64,000 bases of DNA from Laguncularia racemosa (taxonomy: Eukaryota; Streptophyta; Magnoliopsida; Myrtales; Combretaceae): NCBI GenBank assembly GCA_037954665.1, contig JBBMOL010000133.1:1426001-1490000 (forward strand), in the 5' to 3' direction. The position numbers and the translations under genes were made by a program. The notes below the pieces were generated by a model. It was given only the letters and a program-made list of their open reading frames with translations, did no database searches and was not told where the DNA came from. Shown here in pieces: positions 25,744 through 38,425 of this stretch; the stretch's first letter is position 1, and every line of letters begins with the position of its first letter.

Positions 25744-27449
25744 TAAAAGACTCAATTTGACGATAAAGGGGAAGAGTACAACCATGAAATCGACGATTCC
25801 GAGTTTTAGTTATTGCTTTACTAGCTTAATTTTACAGGTTGGCATATAGCTGAATACGTACACATAATCTGCTACATGCTTGAGCGCGTGTTTCCATTTT
25901 AAGTAATGATAAGAGCTTTTTAACATTCTCAGTCATTAAAACTCTTACCAGCATGAATAGAAGTTACCAGATAAACAATGGGTAAGAAGCAACCAGTAAA
26001 GAACATGCGTTCATCTCTTATATTATAGCAATCTAGCACATTTTTTGCGACTAGATTTTTCATTATGACTTGGAGATTTTTACTATAGTTGGACTCGGGA
26101 TTAATACAAGTTATACAACCGTGATTAGAAAGAATAGCTAAACTAAACTAAACCTGAACTTGTCGAGTACCAGTTTTATCATCTCGATTTGATTCAGTCA
26201 TACCCTGGTTACATCCATATCATCCTTAAGTGAGCTTCACGAAGCTTATGTTCCCCATTTGACAGTAAGGAAAAACATAAATTAAGGAAGATTGTCTTCT
26301 TCTCGATCAAATAACATGACGCGCACGAGCTTGATTTTAGTACAGTAACTACTTAACAAAGCGGATCGCACGGATGCCCACTTGAAAGCACACAATGAAC
26401 GTACTAATCGATGAAACATTTGAACTGCCAACAATGCTTTCTTTTGTCCCAAACTAGATAAACTTTGATTCTCTGGGCTGTCATCTCGGGGAACTTCAAC
26501 TCGATTTACCAGTTTAATACCATCTCTACAGGATGAAAGCACCAGCAGGCAAATGGATGGTGAAGGATAAATCTGAGTATAAACCGTGCAATTCAATCTT
26601 CTCTTCCAATGATTCAATCAAAGCTCTGCGAAAACTGACTTGTGCAGTTTATCGTACGTTCTAGCAAATGGTCCACAACTATGAAAGATGAATCCCTGGA
26701 CATAGGACCAACTGGATAGGTCGAAAACATGCATTCCAACAACATGCGGGTCTCACTAATCCAATGGGTACCAAGTGCCTAGAGGCCAGAGCATGCCTGC
26801 CGTAGCACTAAAATCATACAACTATTTGTCTTAAATTAAGGGACAGCCACAGCAAACGCACATCAGTCCAATCATGTCCCTAACTGCCTGCTAATTAGCC
26901 AAATGTACCACAGTTCCGTGTATCCTTTGTAAATAAAGGAGTCATGCTGGTGCGTCTAGTTACTTACCAAGTATAGTTTACAAAATGGAAAAAGATAATA
27001 GGGGACAATTATTAAAAAAGCCAAAAAGAAAAGGCTTTCACTCTTGTTTCAGCTCTTAAAAGGTGACTCGAAACATTTGTTATCATGATCTTACAAAATG
27101 AAAGGGAACTAAAACTACAAATATCGAAGTAATAACAGATGGGATTAGAATGTGTTGTTGCCAGACTGAGATTGTGAACTTGCGGCATCTGCATTACTGG
27201 GATTTCAGGGTAAGAGGAACGGAAGAGCAACTCACTTGCTCAATATCATTAAACCAATCATCTATAATTCATGAGATGACAGCAATCTCTTCCTAAATAA
27301 GGTTCTCTGTATCAAATCATTGAAAAGTAACAATGTCCCGTAAAGCAACTGACTTACAATATTATCACCAAAGGATGATCACAAACTAACAGACGGCCAG
27401 TTAGCCAACAAGGATTAAAAAAAGGGTTCCTTCTTCAACATGCTTACAC
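25744..27449. other. intergenic or untranslated region between convergent genes
   Basis: The sequence is less AT-rich than the distant intergenic DNA, as expected for 3' untranslated or transcribed sequence. A 111-codon minus-strand frame (26282-26617) and a short overlapping minus-strand frame that contains RALIESLEEKIELHG are open, and a strong donor-like CTTG/GTAAGTA lies on the minus strand near 26962-26970. I could not build them into a gene, so they are not called. The convergent genes end at 25743 (+) and 27492 (-). Confidence 0.4.
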
Positions 27450-27455
27450 TTTATT
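27450..27455 (-). terminator. AATAAA polyadenylation signal of the ESSS-like gene
   Basis: AATAAA on the minus strand lies 36 bases beyond the TAA stop at 27492-27494, a plausible near-upstream element for 3' end formation of the preceding gene. Confidence 0.55.
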
Positions 27456-27491
27456 ACCGGGAAATTCCAGGATAATCACTTTCTTCAAATT

Positions 27492-30400
27492 TTAGTTTTT
27501 TGCTTCCACCACTTCCTGAAAGTAGAGCACAGATCAGGGATGATGATTTAAAAATCACCTAAGTAATTCAAACAAAAGGCATATGGAAAATGCAAAGCTA
27601 TCATACTTCCTAGAGGTTTCCAATCATAAATTCTTTTATAATTTAGACTTCATGAAAACAAAACAACCAGAAATAGAAAGAAAAATGCACTTCCAGATGC
27701 AAGTGAAATAGGGCTCAAAAGAATATGAGACTTGTCCATTGAAATTCATTATGAAACTTTATTGAAAACAATACTTCACTTATGCCATCTTGGCCATATA
27801 GGATCCAAAGGCAGGGTCTATGCTCATGAAAGTCATCTACACAGGTAGTAGAAGTCATATGACAACTGATTCCTTACGCAGGCCAAGGGTCTTAGATGTT
27901 CCAACTACCCATTCAAGGATCAAAATCTCAGATATGTAAAACAGACCTGGTAGAAAAAAGCCTATCCCCAAGAGCAAAACCATATAGCTAACAATTTGAA
28001 AGGTTTTACTTGAAGTAGAAGACACGGTTGCTTCAGGAGGAACAAGTAAGCTGATGGAGCATAAGAGACTGGTTGACTAACTGGATTTGTGTAGGCATGC
28101 TGCATCAGCACAGGAAACTCCCAAGAGATGAATAATCAAGGTACAGAACAAACTTTGGAGGCCAAAAAATTATGTATCTTGACCATAACAGTTTCGTGAT
28201 GGGAAGGTGAATGATTCACTGTAAGCATGAGTGCCACTCTATAGCGATTCGTTGATTGGAATTGTTTTGGTGCTGTGGTGTGTGGAGGGAGGAAGAGACA
28301 TGAGGTGAAACAAGCAAAAAGATGGAAGCAGCATAAAGAGCTCTAGTTTCCAGTTTGAATTTGTTGAAATCCAAACAAAAGAAATAGGGAGGTGCTACAG
28401 AAATCTAGCTTTTTGATGACTTGAAAGATTTTATATCCCCGCCCCTTTAAGCAATCAAAATAACTGGTTTAAACTATTACCTTCACACAATTAACATTCT
28501 CTGGCCAACAAAATTAGCAAAAAAGAAAAGTTCACTGGCCAACATGATTAGTTTTAATCCTCACTAAAAGAGTGCAGACAGCATGGTCTAAATGGGTAAC
28601 TTTTATGATCTTTCTTCCAGATTAAGGCATCACAAATGGGGTAGATTACAGTAGCCCATCCATATTTTTTATTTGGATTTCAACAAAACTTGAACCGGAA
28701 ACTATTACCTTCATGCATTGAGAAGTTATCCGGCCAACATAATTAGGAAAAAAAAAAAGGTTCACTGGCCAACATGATTAGTTTATCCTCTCTAAAGACT
28801 AGAGTGCAGGCAGCATGATCTAAATGAATAACCTTTATGAAGATCTTTCTTCCAAGCAAGGCCTCACAGCAAGCAGTACTAGATTAGTTGTAGAACCACA
28901 AGGGGGCAGGATGCTGGCCAAATTTACAGCATTAAATCCATTCCATCAAGTAAATGAGACAATGAGAATTGAAAGCTGAATTTCAAGGAGATATTGACAA
29001 CTTCGCCTGATTCTTAACCAGAAGTGATCCTAGCTAAGATTGGAAAATTAGCTTCTCTCAAGTGGCGAAAACCGGGTTTTAAGGTTTTGCAGCCATGTGA
29101 AATTACCAACTACTAAAATACAAAGGTAACTAACAGTAATTCAGATTTCAGCATTTCAAATGTGAAAGTCATCCGGAAAATTCACATATAGACATACTTC
29201 AAAAATAATGACTCATGCAGTCAACTCCATGTATGGGGCTCAAGAAACCCAAATTCCATTGTTCTCCACAAGAGCTTTATTGGTTATGATAAAGAATATT
29301 ATGATGGGAAAGTTAATGCGACTCTGGGGTCCCAAATCTTGGAACTTGATTTTCCATTCCCACTAGTTTTTAGAATACCATATAATCAGGGGTCATGAAG
29401 TTGTTTTTATACAACACAGCCTACAACCTTACTGAGATTGGTGAAACATAATTGTAATTTCAATTTTATGCAATTAACCAGACAGGACCTTGATATTTTT
29501 GCAATTCAGTAAGGATCAGAACTATTGGCTTTTGGGGTAAAGAAAAACAAGAACAAGAACTATAAGCTTGACAATGGCTGAATATGTGAACTTCATCAGA
29601 AACTTTAATTAATCTCAGTGATGAACCACCTTCAAAGCAAAAGCGAATAGCAAGGAAAAAAAAAAAGGGTGACAGTGACTGTTGAAGTTTTACCTCCTTA
29701 TTTTTGCCCTTCCCTCTGGTAAAAAACTTGTATCCGCTAAAGAAAAGAAGACCCCATCCACTCAGAGAGACAATCACAAACTGCAAAAGAAAAAACATTG
29801 CAAGGCAATTTATCTACATCAATTTCCAACAAGGTTTGAGATCGAAGAAATTATTTATTCATTTTCATTAGATGCTCTATACAAATCTCATTCCACTATG
29901 ACAGATTGAAGGATGGATGGATTGATAGGTTAGGTTTACCGATACTGAAAAATATCAATGTCAGCAAAACCTTAAACCATCAATCCATAAGATAATAAAT
30001 TTTCAAAGCCAAAAATGGAACTCACATGCTCTTCCTTCCAATTGCCTGGATTCATTGGATCACTCCAACAATTAACTTTTGGAGGCCCATGGTGATCTGC
30101 CATGAATCAAAACAATAGCAATTACAAATCAAGTAAATATAGAGCTATTCAAAAAGCATATGCATGAACATGACTAACCAAATTACCATGACATCTCACA
30201 TTTGCTCAGTTCACTTTGAAAATGAATAACATTAACAGGGATATGTTTCCATAAACATAACAATTCCCACAAGAAACTTTTTTATTACCAACGGTACTAA
30301 GATACCAAGAAGTTTGATAACCACCTCATATAATCAAAAAACAAACGTTCCATGAGTCCTAAATCTTTATGTACATTTTCTATTTGATTTTGAACCTTCT

Positions 30401-31197
30401 AAAACATGTTTGTCCTTTTCACCTTGCAAACTGACCTACCAGAGGTCATGCATACAAAAAACCATGTAAAACCACAAATAAAATATGGCACATTTTAATG
30501 CTATGTAAAACTAAAGTAACAACTTTCCAATTGTCGAGAACATTTCCACCAGTAAACATTACATTACATATTGTCGAGCCAACACAACACCAATTCTGCA
30601 GCCTTCTCCGAATCCTAAACTACAAGTAATCCTTATCCCCACTAAGCAGAGTCAGTTATATGGAAACCTTTTTTTCGTCATTGCATTCCATGGTAAACCA
30701 CATCACTTCCTCCCCATACTCAATAGCATTAATTTGTTTACGAGCCAAGGCATTTTCACAGGTATCCTCGACAGCGGGAATCTGTTTAGAGATCATGAGA
30801 TTTCCACAATCTCGCAAATTACATCGTCTCAAAAGCAAACTGTAACCGATTTCCACGAATCACTCTTTCGAAAAATTACACTTTTCGGCTTTACACAGTA
30901 CAATCAAATCAACAGACCAACGGTAGCATTTTACATGTCAGAAAGAATTGGCAACAAACCCTAAGCCCTAATTAATATGAGAATATCAGCATCTCCCTTC
31001 TTTTAAAACGCACGCACGTTAATTCAAACGTACTGAAACGGATCGATGAACATATAATTGAAATTACCTGCAGCGCCGGCAAAACCGCGCCGTTGAGTGA
31101 TGTCAGCTGCTTGAGCCGGTAGCCTTGGAGTTGGAGATGAGATACGAGATAGAGCTGAGACTCGACGAGCTGCGAGCGCCGCCAGGGAAGTAGCCAT
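27492..31197 (-). CDS. mitochondrial complex I accessory subunit, ESSS (NDUFB11-like) type
   Basis: Four coding exons on the minus strand, 31197-31068, 30096-30026, 29780-29694 and 27515-27492, join at GT-AG sites (phases 1, 0, 0) to give 103 residues. Residues 1 to about 40 are an Arg/Ala/Ser-rich mitochondrial presequence (MATSLAALAARRVSALSR, later RRGFAGAA). The mature part reads DHHGPPKVNCWSDPMNPGNW, then KEEH, then a single hydrophobic span (VIVSLSGWGLLFFSGYKFF, about 69-87) and a Lys-rich tail ending EVVEAKN. From memory this pattern matches the plant proteins annotated as the ESSS subunit of NADH:ubiquinone oxidoreductase, in the membrane arm at the inner membrane. Splice sites are seen directly; the subunit name rests on recall. 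Intron 3 is long (2178 bp) and holds an internal duplication. The 8-codon last exon (7 residues plus stop) is the least certain join. Confidence 0.85.
28460..28890. repeat. direct duplication within intron 3 of the ESSS-like gene
   Basis: Copy 1 (about 28463-28650) and copy 2 (about 28697-28890) share AACTATTACCTTCA, GTTCACTGGCCAACATGATT, a GAGTGCAG-CAGCATG block and GATCTTTCTTCCA in the same order, separated by about 45 bp. It is a local segmental duplication of intronic DNA with no coding content. Confidence 0.85.
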
Positions 31198-31249
31198 TGA
31201 TGAAGGGAGATTGAGATTTGCTGAGAGAAACGGAGAGAGAAGACTGAAT

Positions 31250-31260
31250 GAATATATATG
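31250..31260 (-). promoter_or_regulatory. TATA box of the ESSS-like gene
   Basis: CATATATATTC on the minus strand lies about 55 bases before the ATG at 31197. The intervening CTTCTCTCTCCG pyrimidine-rich stretch fits a transcription start 25 to 35 bases downstream of the TATA. The tRNA-Asp gene ends about 80 bases further upstream, so the promoter is compact. Confidence 0.55.
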
Positions 31261-31330
31261 TTAACCTTGAAAGCGAAAAAATTAATAATAATAACTTTTG
31301 TAATAAAAGAAGGAAAAAAAAAACAAAAAA

Positions 31331-31341
31331 AGATAAAAAAT
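31331..31341 (-). terminator. RNA polymerase III terminator of tRNA-Asp
   Basis: Immediately 3' of the tRNA on the minus strand is a T-run (TTTTTT after one A), followed by a second run of seven Ts, the standard signal for polymerase III release. Confidence 0.8.
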
Positions 31342-31413
31342 CGCCGTTGCCGGGGATCGAACCCGGGTCACCCGCGTGACAGGCGGGAATACTAACCACT
31401 ATACTACAACGAC
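31342..31413 (-). tRNA. tRNA-Asp(GUC)
   Basis: This is a 72-nt, intronless tRNA gene on the minus strand. The acceptor stem pairs GTCGTTG with CAACGGC apart from wobble, and the discriminator is G. The D-arm/A-box reads TAGTATAGTGGTTAGTA. The anticodon arm CCCGCCTGTCACGCGGG places the anticodon GTC at 31380-31378. The T-arm/B-box is GGGTTCGATCCCC. CCA is not encoded, as usual for nuclear genes. A CAACAA motif lies just upstream, as is typical of plant tRNA genes. The sequence is what I recall for nuclear plant tRNA-Asp, with nothing to suggest a pseudogene. It lies 145 bp upstream of the ESSS-like ATG, on the same strand. Confidence 0.97.
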
Positions 31414-34400
31414 ATTGTTGGCAGGAGATAGTCCCAAAAATAATAGATGATTAAATTTGCAATTCTACCATCTGGCTGCCCAATTACACAAAGATTAGAA
31501 TGTGGAGATTACTGTTTAATGAAAATACTATACTTGATATTGGTAAGTATTCAATCCGTGCAGCGCAGAGCTTATTTAATTTTGGGATAATTTTAACATC
31601 ACGCCTTACCTAGTTACCTCTGAGTGCTTTTCACTTTTATTGTTAAATAATCTAGGATTTTTTTCAATTAAAATTTATATATAAAATTTAAAGTTGTTAA
31701 ACATTATAATTAATTTTTTACTTTATTAAATTTTACTATCTTTATAATCTTTAAAAGGCTACGATAACAAACAATTCTTTTTTTTTTTCAACTAAAAACC
31801 TCTCATTATTTAAGTAGTGGGAATGTTGAAAAAGTAATAAATATTAGGGACATAAGCTGGTTTTTAATTAAAAATCAGGCCCTCAAATAACTTCACAGGG
31901 CATATTTGACAATCTCATACTTCATTTTTGGAGTATAAAATACTCATAAAAATTGTACAAGTAATTATTTGATTAAAAGTATCTTTACACTCTCACTAGT
32001 TGAGTCTTAAATTAAATTAACTTTCATCGTGAGAATCGTAAATTAAATTGACTTTCACAAATAATAAAAATCCAGTAACAGTAACTCCTTAGGTGAAATT
32101 AACTGAAAAAACGATCATCTTGCCGACAAGCATGTTCTCTGAGTGCCAGCGAATTGTATATGGGCTTTAGACATATGGGCTTTGATTCTAAATTCTTATA
32201 GCCTGTAAGCATTGAGTAAGAGACATGGTATGAACTGTATTTCATCTACTGGATTCGACTTTTATGCAAGGTACACTAGACATTACCTATGTAATATAAT
32301 ACGTATAATTTAATTTGATAAATGTAATAACAAATCAACCACATTAACCTAATTTATATAATTCATTATTCTAAATCAGCACTCGATCAAATAGTAAAAT
32401 ATATCTCAAATCTCTTATTAAAGTTGGCATTACGAATTATGTTTATCTTTTGTTATTATCATTTTATGTTTTTATAGAATTCCTTTATATTTATAATATA
32501 TTTATTATAATTTGCATTTAAAAGTGATATCAACTTGTGACGTAAATATTGTGATTTTAGACTCGAAAAGCTAATTTTAAAAAAGAAAAATGCATAGATA
32601 CTAATGGATATCCTATAAGTTGTAGATTTTACAAAGTATAAGTTTCAAAAGTTATATAATACATCATAGTTTCTAGATTCTAAAATTTATAGACCTATGT
32701 CTACAAGGTTTAAAATCTATTCCTTATCCACCTTGCACTCACTCCACCCTACTTGTAATGGTAATGGTAGAAGATGCTAAACCATTTAAAGCATGGTAAC
32801 GACTATCTACAATAAGTAAGAATATTAGGATCTTATTTAAAAATTATTTATTTGTCAAAGAAAATTTCTTTTGTGACAAAATTTTACAAGGATAAATTGA
32901 ATAATGTGATAACCTAAATAGGATTCAAATTTTCAAAATATGCATAAGTTGTGATGAAATTATGTTTTGATCAAACTGTAAATGGCTTGAAAAGAGATGT
33001 GATGGGTACTATGCTTACTCCCCTTTTATGATGGAGTTAATAAGGGAAGTTTATTTGTCTAATAATAGAATATCTTTGAGTGTAATTATTTTATGGTATT
33101 AGATTAACAAATCTTTAGTCTTTTGTTTGGTTTGTAAAATAAACTAAGACATTACACAAAAGAGATTTCAAGGCATTTAATGAAACTAAAAAAAATTATA
33201 CCATATATTCGATAATACAAATATTTATTTCACTAAACAAAATAAATATAAACTCAAAACCCAAAATATAATCTTACACTATCATCATTATTTTTGTTAT
33301 TATGTCCAAGTTAATAATTTTTTTAGTGAACTTTCATGTTAATACAAAAAATAACTTGATATCATTATAAAAATCCATATCCTATACTATATAAACTAAG
33401 CATGGTATAAGAGAATTGTATTGTACCATTCTTCTTGTACAATACTATCATATTCCCCTTACATTGTCCGATTATGTCAATCAAATGTATTACAAGTTAT
33501 AACATGCAAGAGAAAATTATTAAAATAAGTCACTAGCAAAGATTTCAAAAGGAAAAAATAAAAGAAATTTTTAAGAAAAATATCTAAGAATGAAAGATTA
33601 ATTTATAAATTATTTAAAGTCTAAATTAAAAACTTGTTTTTAAGGTACCATTAGATGACTTAATCTAGTAATATCCTTACATACAAGAATTTGCCTCCCT
33701 TTCCTCACATCTTCTTGAAATTTGTATCCATGGACACAACCACCTTTTTTGCATGGGTAAAAACTTCGGTGGATTTTCTTTACATGTTAGCTGTTGAAGC
33801 CTTATCTCCAATGTTGTGTTATATTTCTTTCAATCCTTAATGCACACATTGAACCAATTAACAAAGTATGTTCGAATGTTTTCCCTACCTAACATTTCCT
33901 CAAAAAGCAACATTTTATTGCCAAAAAAACACTTCTTTTTTTTTGTTGGTCAAACATCTTTAATAATAAGTTCCTTAAAAAGTATCTTAAGATACCATGT
34001 CAGTATCTTAAGTTTCCCTCTACTTAATCAATAAGTTCCTTTGAAAGAATTTCTTCAAAAATTCTTGAAACCTTTGTATTTCTATATTAGATTTTTACAA
34101 GTAAAATAAAAAACAAATTATTCAAAGAAACTTACTTTTTGAATTCCTACACAATGAACTTTGACATCACTTTTGTGTCAAGGAATCAAGTTTATTGGTG
34201 TAAATAACTTAAATAAAGTTTCTTAGCTTAGCAACTTGTACTAAGCAACTCTTATAAAGATGCCCAAAGACTCCATTATATTGGGAAGCTCTAACTAGTA
34301 ATTTTCACACCAAATGCCTCATTGCAAGCATAGTTTCTTTTGCCTTTTTTTTTTTTCTCCTCTAAGTACAATTGGGGAGGAGAATTCAAATTTTGTTTAT

Positions 34401-36339
34401 TCCATTAAAATGAACATTCATGCCACAAAACTATAAAGATCTTAGTTAGGCATAATTTTTGTTCCCTTATTATTCACATTTTTTAAAAATTTAAATGAAA
34501 ATAGATGCTTTAATTGAAATCTCATTCTTTATATATGTTGATCAAATAATTGTAAGAATAGGTTTCACAGGAGTCAATCATGTGGAGATTTTTAAACATT
34601 TTATGTATATATTTGTTGCATTTATTTATCATAGTTAGGTAGCATTTGGTTATTAAAATACGATAATATGATGAGAACTAAATAGTAAAGTATAAAAAAA
34701 TAGGATAATATATATATTTATATTATATTTAATATATATAGTACTAGATACAAATTTTTTCAATATATTTATTTTATACTGGATAGAGAGGGGGATTCTT
34801 TTGATGATTTAGAAACTTGGTATGGGGCTATTTTTTGAAATTTGAAAATATATTTATTTTGTACAATGAAATAAATTCTTGTACCATCAAATATATTATA
34901 CAAAATTTTTCATTTTAGTCCATTATCTCAAGTGTTCTTTCATTTGATAATTTACGTCAATGTGCAAACTATAGACTAAAAAATATGGCAACCATTAGTT
35001 AGATGTTGTATTGATATGATTAATCTATCCACGATAATTCGTTATGAATTATAATGTGATTATAATTATGGGAAAATATGGCTAGTAGTTTTAAAATTTG
35101 TTCATGGTCTAAATTCATTAAAAAAAAAGGATATTAATAAATGAAAAGGCTAGTATGTGTTAAATTTGAATCTAATGATGATTTCCTAACTATGAGAATA
35201 TCAATACCTTAAGTTAGCATGATGGTGCTTAGTATTAAATAAGTTTAGTGGATCGATTCAACCAAAAGCATTATACAAAATCCTATAGCAATAATGATTA
35301 AAGGTGTAAATATAGTCCTAACAATTGAGCTATTGGTCATAAAGCAAATAATATAATAATTTAATCAATTCATAAAACCAAGGAAGATACAATAAAGTTA
35401 ACTGGGATTTAAGTGGGTTAACCCCATACAAAGCCAAAGTAGCTAATTATTCAATAACCCCACAAGCATGATAATAGCAGTGATACAAGTACTAGATTGT
35501 TATGCACCTGCTATAACCAAAGCATCTATGATATAGTTGCTCTCCCTAAAAGTTTCACTACGAATTTTGATTTTTCAAACCTATTGTAGTTCATTCTTGC
35601 AAAGAATCACGGTATCATGCAAAAAAGCAATAGTAGCATCCTACAAAACATTAGTTGCATTGGCAAAATAAATAACAATTCAAGTTTTCTCAATGGAATG
35701 AGTTATGGCAAGTTTTATATTTTGTAGTCATTGTAAAATGGACTTAAAAGTGATTTAGATGATCAAGCAAGTGCATGGAGATTTAAAAGTTTAATGAGAA
35801 CTATTTTGTAAAATTTAGAAAGGGATTAAATAGAGTTTACCAATTTGAAAGCCATTTAATTCCTTTTTATATTATTTATAAGAAATTAGTTAAGTGAGAA
35901 AAAAAAATAAAGAATGTAAGTTTTATGATAAGGCAATGAGAGTGAGGAAGCAAATAGATATAAAGAGATATATAATGGAGCTCAACTATCCTTGTTTGCT
36001 CTTTACTTTTTTAGCTATGCACTGATAATGTGTTATCCACTACTCTAAAGTCTCTTTGGTAGTTAACAATGTGCCTAATTCCACAAACTAAATGTAAACA
36101 CAATCATTTAACTCTAGGATCTCTCTAAATAAAAAAAGGTCATGACAAACAATCACTAAATGATGGGAAATAGAGATCAAAACTACTTGATCTAAAGATA
36201 ATTCAACAACTAGAACTATAATCAATGATAATCTTTTTTCATAGAATTTGATTTAATATTTGGAAATAGTAAAAGAATGAGGATATACATGACTCTTCCA
36301 ATGGATATGATGTACTAAGGGAAGATCTAATTATACATA
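31414..36339. other. intergenic DNA, probably decayed transposons, no gene seen
   Basis: No recognisable coding frame, RNA gene or pair of element ends. The composition is uniformly AT-rich. The 35150-36300 stretch is somewhat less AT-rich and reads like old retroelement sequence without recognisable protein domains. Confidence 0.4.
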
Positions 36340-36344
36340 AACTA

Positions 36345-36635
36345 CCTAATATGACATACCGGCAAGTTTTGCTTACCACAATTTGATAAGAATGATTACA
36401 AGCAGAATAGTGAATGAGAAAAACTCACACAATACGGAAAACAAGGAAATAATATCATTTAACTTAATTCCATAAGGTTACATACATATATAAGGGCTAC
36501 ATCTTAGAAAATAATTATAGAGGAAAAGTAAAATATCTAAAACAAGAAATAGAATAACTACTACATCTATCAAAATTAATTGCTCTAGATCTTTTAGTGT
36601 AACAAAAGTAACTTCCAATACTCTCCAATAGAATA
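36345..36635 (-). mobile_element. possible degenerate copia-like LTR
   Basis: On the minus strand the block starts TATTGGAGAGTATTGGAAG, passes through GTTTTAGATATTTTAC, CTTATATATGTATGTAACC and TTTTTCTCATTC, and ends near TTGCCGGTATGTCA. The order (start resembling TGTTGGAGAG, central TATA-like word, U5-like tail) resembles small plant copia LTRs. No primer-binding site, polypurine tract, second copy or target duplication was found. Confidence 0.3.
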
Positions 36636-37359
36636 TACAATATCCAAATTTAACTTTGATGCCTTTAGCAAGTCATCATGCCTTGAAAGTGTATAAATTT
36701 AAGTTATCTTTAATAGTAGGTTTGGAATCATAGATTCCTCTCTCATTAGAAACCCCTTGAGTAAAAAATGGTACCAATATCACAATTAGAGCTAGCAAAA
36801 TCCTTACATTCGGAACCAATCTCTTCCTCTTCTTTTGACAGTAAGAAGCTCATTCCCAAAGCGATTTGTGTACTGAATACCCTTTGAAATATGCTTACTC
36901 ATCAACTAACATAATTCCTTGCAATACTCTTTCCACTAAATGACTTAAACCCTTGCCCTACCTTGAGTCATTAACCTTCCTTGTGTCGGAATCCGGTTAT
37001 GAGCTTGATTCCCATTGCTTATACTTGCTTTTGATGGTACACAAAATATCTCTCTATCAATTCCTTACAAAAGATAACTCAATTCCTTATGATTTCGCAT
37101 AAAAGGTGTTCTTTACTTTCCCTAACAAACTAATTTGAAAATTCAAAATACAATTCGATACTAATTACAGTAAATGCATGGGATCGTTAAATTTTGATAT
37201 TGAATTATCCTCAAAATCGTGTTGATGTTTTCATAAGTTCAAGTGAATGTATCCATGGGCAAGTCTCTAAGCTTTTTTAAATACTCAAAATTTTATGCTA
37301 GAAGTGATGAGAAAAGATAAAATCTATATTGAAACACATTTATTAGTAAATGTTTCTAT
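36636..37359. other. intergenic DNA, no gene seen
   Basis: No feature could be supported. Confidence 0.35.
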
Positions 37360-38055
37360 TTAAAACTTTAAGAAAAAGGAAATTAATATTGTCCTTTTTT
37401 ATATATAAAAAAAAAATCATCTACAAAAGTATTTCAAAATATATATAGTACTTAAAATCGTATTTTAAAATTACAACTTTAAATTGCTTTAAAATCATGA
37501 TTTTAATGCATGATTTCTACCAAACGATTTTGGATTTTTAAGTTAAAATTAGCCTTAAGCCGTTTTAAGTTAAAGATAACCAAAATTCTAATTATAATGA
37601 CAAGCGCAACATTTAGTAAGACGTTGTAGGTTCGATACCTACTCTATGCATTTTTTAAATTTTTTTATAGAGAATTAAAATGCATGGCCCAATTTAAAAA
37701 ATTAAGCCCTCTAAAAACTGGAGCATTGCAAGTCTTAAAAATATTGATCTTGTGACCTCCTCTATTTTTCCTTGACGTAGGCCTACCGCTATGCTAATAT
37801 TCTTTCTTTCTTTCTTTTTATGATAAAAGGCTATATAAATAATTTTAAGTTAAAATAGCCTAAGCCAATTTTCACCTAGATATGCACCTTCGTTCTAAAA
37901 CCATGTCTTTAGAGCATGATTTCAATGTAATTTAAAATCATATTTTGAAAATACTATTCTAAGTGTTATATTATTAAAAATATGTTTGTAGCGATTGTAT
38001 TTTTGAGATTTTTTAAAAATATAATATTAATTTCCTTTTCCCTTAGAACTTTGTC
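37360..38055. mobile_element. foldback-like element with inverted arms of roughly 200 bp
   Basis: The left arm (about 37360-37600) and the right arm (about 37825-38055) are imperfect inverted copies. AGGAAATTAATATT near 37377 matches the complement of AATATTAATTTCCTTTTC near 38025. TTTAAGTTAAAATTAGCC near 37538 matches the complement of the TTTTAAGTTAAAATAGCC word near 37842, with other shared words between them. The middle (about 37600-37825) contains a GGTTCGATACC word resembling a polymerase III B box and GACCTCCT-type words often seen in tRNA-derived SINEs, so a SINE fragment may be nested inside. The arms are too diverged for exact boundaries. Confidence 0.5.
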
Positions 38056-38425
38056 GGTTTTGTATATTTCATTTTAAAAAGACTCTTAGTTAAAAAATAT
38101 TATTTTATTTTTTAAATAACAAACGAAACTTAATCTAAAAAATACTTAACCAATATATTTAAAAAGTTGTGCTTTAATAGTTAAATCTTTAACATAAATA
38201 CTAGTGTATCCAAGTTCAAATCAAAAGGGTAGCAGGACAAGTGGGCTTACTTTCTTGTAAATTTCTTATATATAAGTAAATTTGTTATAGAAAGTTCCCT
38301 TCCTATCTTGGTTGGCCACAGAATAAAAAGAAATAAAAGAAAAAACTACTTAAGCAAGTATAGTAATATGAACATCACTTACAAGTTACTGGTGAAATTA
38401 ACTTGAATCAAACATCAAGTTTATT
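38056..38425. other. intergenic DNA upstream of the site II/telo-box promoter
   Basis: No gene seen. The AT-rich sequence gives way to the promoter region on the right. Confidence 0.35.
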
